Both the position numbers and the translations under genes were made by a program. DNA of 14,282 nucleotides from Chloroflexota bacterium (GTDB taxonomy: Bacteria; Chloroflexota; Dehalococcoidia; Tepidiformales; Tepidiformaceae): the NCBI GenBank assembly GCA_963169135.1, contig CAUJEQ010000023.1:1-14282 (forward strand), given 5' to 3'. The notes beneath the pieces were generated by a model, which had not been told where the DNA came from, made no database searches, and saw only the letters and a list, made by a program, of their open reading frames with translations. The first letter of the stretch is position 1. Each line of letters starts with the position of its first letter. Below, in pieces: positions 12,777-14,282 of this stretch.

Positions 12777-13343
12777 ATGGTCCGCATCAACCGCGTCTAC
12801 ACGCGCACCGGCGATGCCGGGACGACCGCGCTCGGCGGAGGACAGCGCGTCCCCAAGGACAGCCTCCGCATCGAGGCCTATGGCACGGTCGACGAGCTAA
12901 ACAGCGTGATTGGCGTAGCAGTCGCGTCAGGGCTCGATGCCTCGATGCGGGAGCGATTTCACGTGATCCAGCATGTGCTGTTCAACCTGGGTTCGGACCT
13001 CTGCATCCTGGAAGAAGACAAGAAGCGGCTGATGGTCCCGAGGATCGAACCGAGGCACGTGGAGCAGCTCGAGGTGTGGATGGACGAATGGAACGACACG
13101 CTGGAGCCGCTGAAGAGCTTCATCCTCCCGGGAGGTGACCTTGCGTCGGCGCAGCTTCATGTCGCGCGGACGGTGTGCCGGCGGGTGGAACGGCTGGTGA
13201 TCGCGCTTGCGCGCGAGGAGGAAGTGGGCGGCCACGTCATCCCGTACCTGAACCGGCTGTCGGACTTCCTTTTTGTGGCGTCACGCCACCAGGCGCGGCT
13301 AAGTGGAGCCGGCGACGTGCTCTGGGACAGCCGGGCGTTCTGA
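12777..13343 (+). CDS. Cob(I)alamin adenosyltransferase, PduO type
   Basis: This enzyme transfers the adenosyl group of ATP to cob(I)alamin, giving adenosylcobalamin for mutases and other B12 enzymes. The 188-residue trimer-forming helix bundle has the ATP loop YTRTGDAGTTALGGG (8-22), then YGTVDELNS (35-43), FILPGG (115-120), ARTVCRRVER (130-139) and YLNRLSDFLFVASR (147-160), all typical. The ATG at 12777 starts just before the conserved VYTRTGD; GTG 12771 would add only two residues. No Shine-Dalgarno site is seen; a weak CATGCT hexamer lies 6 nt upstream. No cobalamin riboswitch features are seen in the 107-bp upstream gap. The SDR gene follows after 46 nt. Confidence 0.95.
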   Translation: MVRINRVYTRTGDAGTTALGGGQRVPKDSLRIEAYGTVDELNSVIGVAVASGLDASMRERFHVIQHVLFNLGSDLCILEEDKKRLMVPRIEPRHVEQLEVWMDEWNDTLEPLKSFILPGGDLASAQLHVARTVCRRVERLVIALAREEEVGGHVIPYLNRLSDFLFVASRHQARLSGAGDVLWDSRAF

Positions 13344-13389
13344 CCCTGCGGGTGGCATACTCGCGGCCTCTTCACGATCGGAGGCGAGC

Positions 13390-14184
13390 ATGGGCAGGTT
13401 CGAAGGCAAGGTCGGGTTTGTTACCGGGGGCGGGACGGGGATTGGTCTGGCCTGTGCGCGGGCAATAGTCGATGGCGGCGGTCAGGTGGTGCTCGCGGGG
13501 AGGCGGGCGAACATCATCGAGGCTTCGGCAGCGGAGTTAGGGAAGGCGGCGTCCTTCGTGCAATGCGACGTTGCATCCGATGAGTCGGTCGGAGCGGCCT
13601 TCGCGACGGTCACGGATCGCCATGGGGCATTGCACCTGGCGGTGAACGCGGCCGGCACGGGTGCTGTAGGCGGGGTGCTGAACAGCACGCAGGCCGAATG
13701 GAACCGTGTGATGGAGACGACGCTGAACGGCGTCTTCCGCACGATGCAGCACGAGGCGAAGCTGATGAAGGCCTCGGGCGGCGGAAGCATCGTCAACATC
13801 AGCTCGATCGCTGGCACCCACACACACCACTGGATGACGGCCTATTGCGTGGCGAAGGCGGGACTGAACATGCTTACGCGCTGCGCGGCGGACGACCTTG
13901 GCGAACACGGCATCCGCGTGAACGCGGTGGCGCCGGGGCTGGTGCCCACCGACCTGGCGAGCGGGCTGGTAGGCAACCCCGAGACGGTGGAGGAGTACCT
14001 GCGACGGATGCCGGTGCAGCGGCTGGGGACCACCGGGGACATCGCCAACGCGGTGGCGTTCCTGCTGAGCGAGGAGTCCGCGTGGATTACCGGCGTTGTG
14101 CTGGCGGATGATGGGGGGCACCATCTTCGGCAGGGGCCGGACCTGCTGCCGCAGTTCCGGAAGTTCCTGCCGGCGGAACTCTAG
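13390..14184 (+). CDS. Short-chain dehydrogenase/reductase (SDR)
   Basis: This is a classical SDR of 264 residues with a Rossmann fold that uses NAD(H) or NADP(H). The nucleotide loop is TGGGTGIG (12-19), the stabilising NAAG is at 86-89, and the catalytic set is N113, S139, Y152 and K156. GRR (37-39) after the second strand suggests preference for NADP(H), because two Arg residues follow the position where NAD enzymes keep Asp. The substrate is unknown; the overall look is of a 3-oxoacyl reductase or alcohol dehydrogenase. The ATG at 13390 has GGAGG five bases upstream. The final part GPDLLPQFRKFLP is an unusual C-terminal extension, and the stop lies in a CTAG shared with the convergent gene. 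Confidence 0.93.
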   Translation: MGRFEGKVGFVTGGGTGIGLACARAIVDGGGQVVLAGRRANIIEASAAELGKAASFVQCDVASDESVGAAFATVTDRHGALHLAVNAAGTGAVGGVLNSTQAEWNRVMETTLNGVFRTMQHEAKLMKASGGGSIVNISSIAGTHTHHWMTAYCVAKAGLNMLTRCAADDLGEHGIRVNAVAPGLVPTDLASGLVGNPETVEEYLRRMPVQRLGTTGDIANAVAFLLSEESAWITGVVLADDGGHHLRQGPDLLPQFRKFLPAEL

Positions 14185-14282
14185 ACAGTCACCGACGACG
14201 GCGTCTCGGCCCAGACGGTCAGATCATCGATCTTCCCGAAGGCATAGGGCATGAATGCTGCGGGATCGACGGTCGCGGCGAC
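14181..14282 (-). CDS. C-terminal end of an unidentified protein (cut by window edge)
   Basis: The last 33 codons of a minus-strand gene are present, ending in KIDDLTVWAETPSSVTV. The frame is open from the window edge to a TAG at 14183-14181 and shows the strong G/C bias at third codon positions of its neighbours, which supports real coding. It shares the CTAG stop with the SDR gene. No family can be named from this fragment. Confidence 0.5.
   Translation of the reverse strand, partial: VAATVDPAAFMPYAFGKIDDLTVWAETPSSVTV

Noticed and set aside
1..14282. CRISPR array, insertion sequence, phage or defence system
   Set aside because: No regularly spaced repeats, transposase, integrase, nuclease-helicase or toxin-like gene pairs are visible; the window is ordinary core chromosome.

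Overview
This is a GC-rich bacterial chromosome segment with tightly packed genes, many overlapping starts and stops, and GTG or TTG starts. The gene set is housekeeping rather than accessory: the head of an F-type ATP synthase operon, cell-wall and pyrimidine enzymes, a MoxR/DUF58/DUF4129 membrane module, a Fur-family regulator, tRNA-Leu(UAA), a PduO-type cobalamin adenosyltransferase and an SDR enzyme. The type-2 (mycobacterial-like) PyrF, DUF951 protein, bifunctional nuclease, AtpZ-like protein and the LGLN start of subunit b together suggest a Chloroflexota-like organism, perhaps Dehalococcoidia/Tepidiforma-like. That is an inference from gene content, not a phylogenetic result. I see no transposase, integrase, CRISPR array, phage gene or toxin-antitoxin pair.

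Left part (1-5764, all minus strand, read right to left): murI, pyrF, DUF951 and an MFS transporter form one tightly overlapping operon. A 73-bp gap with a near-consensus sigma-70-type promoter leads to a DUF151 bifunctional nuclease. A second promoter then leads to the ATP synthase genes atpZ/I-like, atpB, atpE and atpF (cut by the window edge). Subunit a carries an unusually long insertion in its predicted outside loop. Small hairpins sit just before the starts of atpE and atpF.

Middle (5822-10074): comB (2-phosphosulfolactate phosphatase) diverges from murI and runs into the tail of a minus-strand module of MoxR AAA+ ATPase, DUF58 protein and DUF4129 membrane protein. This module type is usually thought to act in assembly or quality control at the cell envelope; here the usual transglutaminase part is absent.

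Right part (10149-14282): a metallo-beta-lactamase-fold hydrolase converges on a stand-alone CheW, which diverges from a Fur-family regulator. tRNA-Leu(UAA) follows, then a roughly 200-bp non-coding stretch, a 77-residue cysteine-rich protein resembling bacterial metallothioneins (minus strand), the cobalamin adenosyltransferase and SDR pair (plus strand), and the tail of an unidentified minus-strand gene.

Two genome-style signals cut across these genes. First, genes at the head of transcription units (murI, comB, moxR, the MBL hydrolase, fur, cobO) lack a Shine-Dalgarno sequence but have a TANNNT-like hexamer 6-9 nt before the start, as expected for leaderless mRNAs, whereas most operon-internal genes that do not simply overlap their neighbour have clear GGAGG-type sites. 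Second, CTAG occurs only five times in the window, always as part of a TAG stop, and twice it supplies both stops of a convergent pair.
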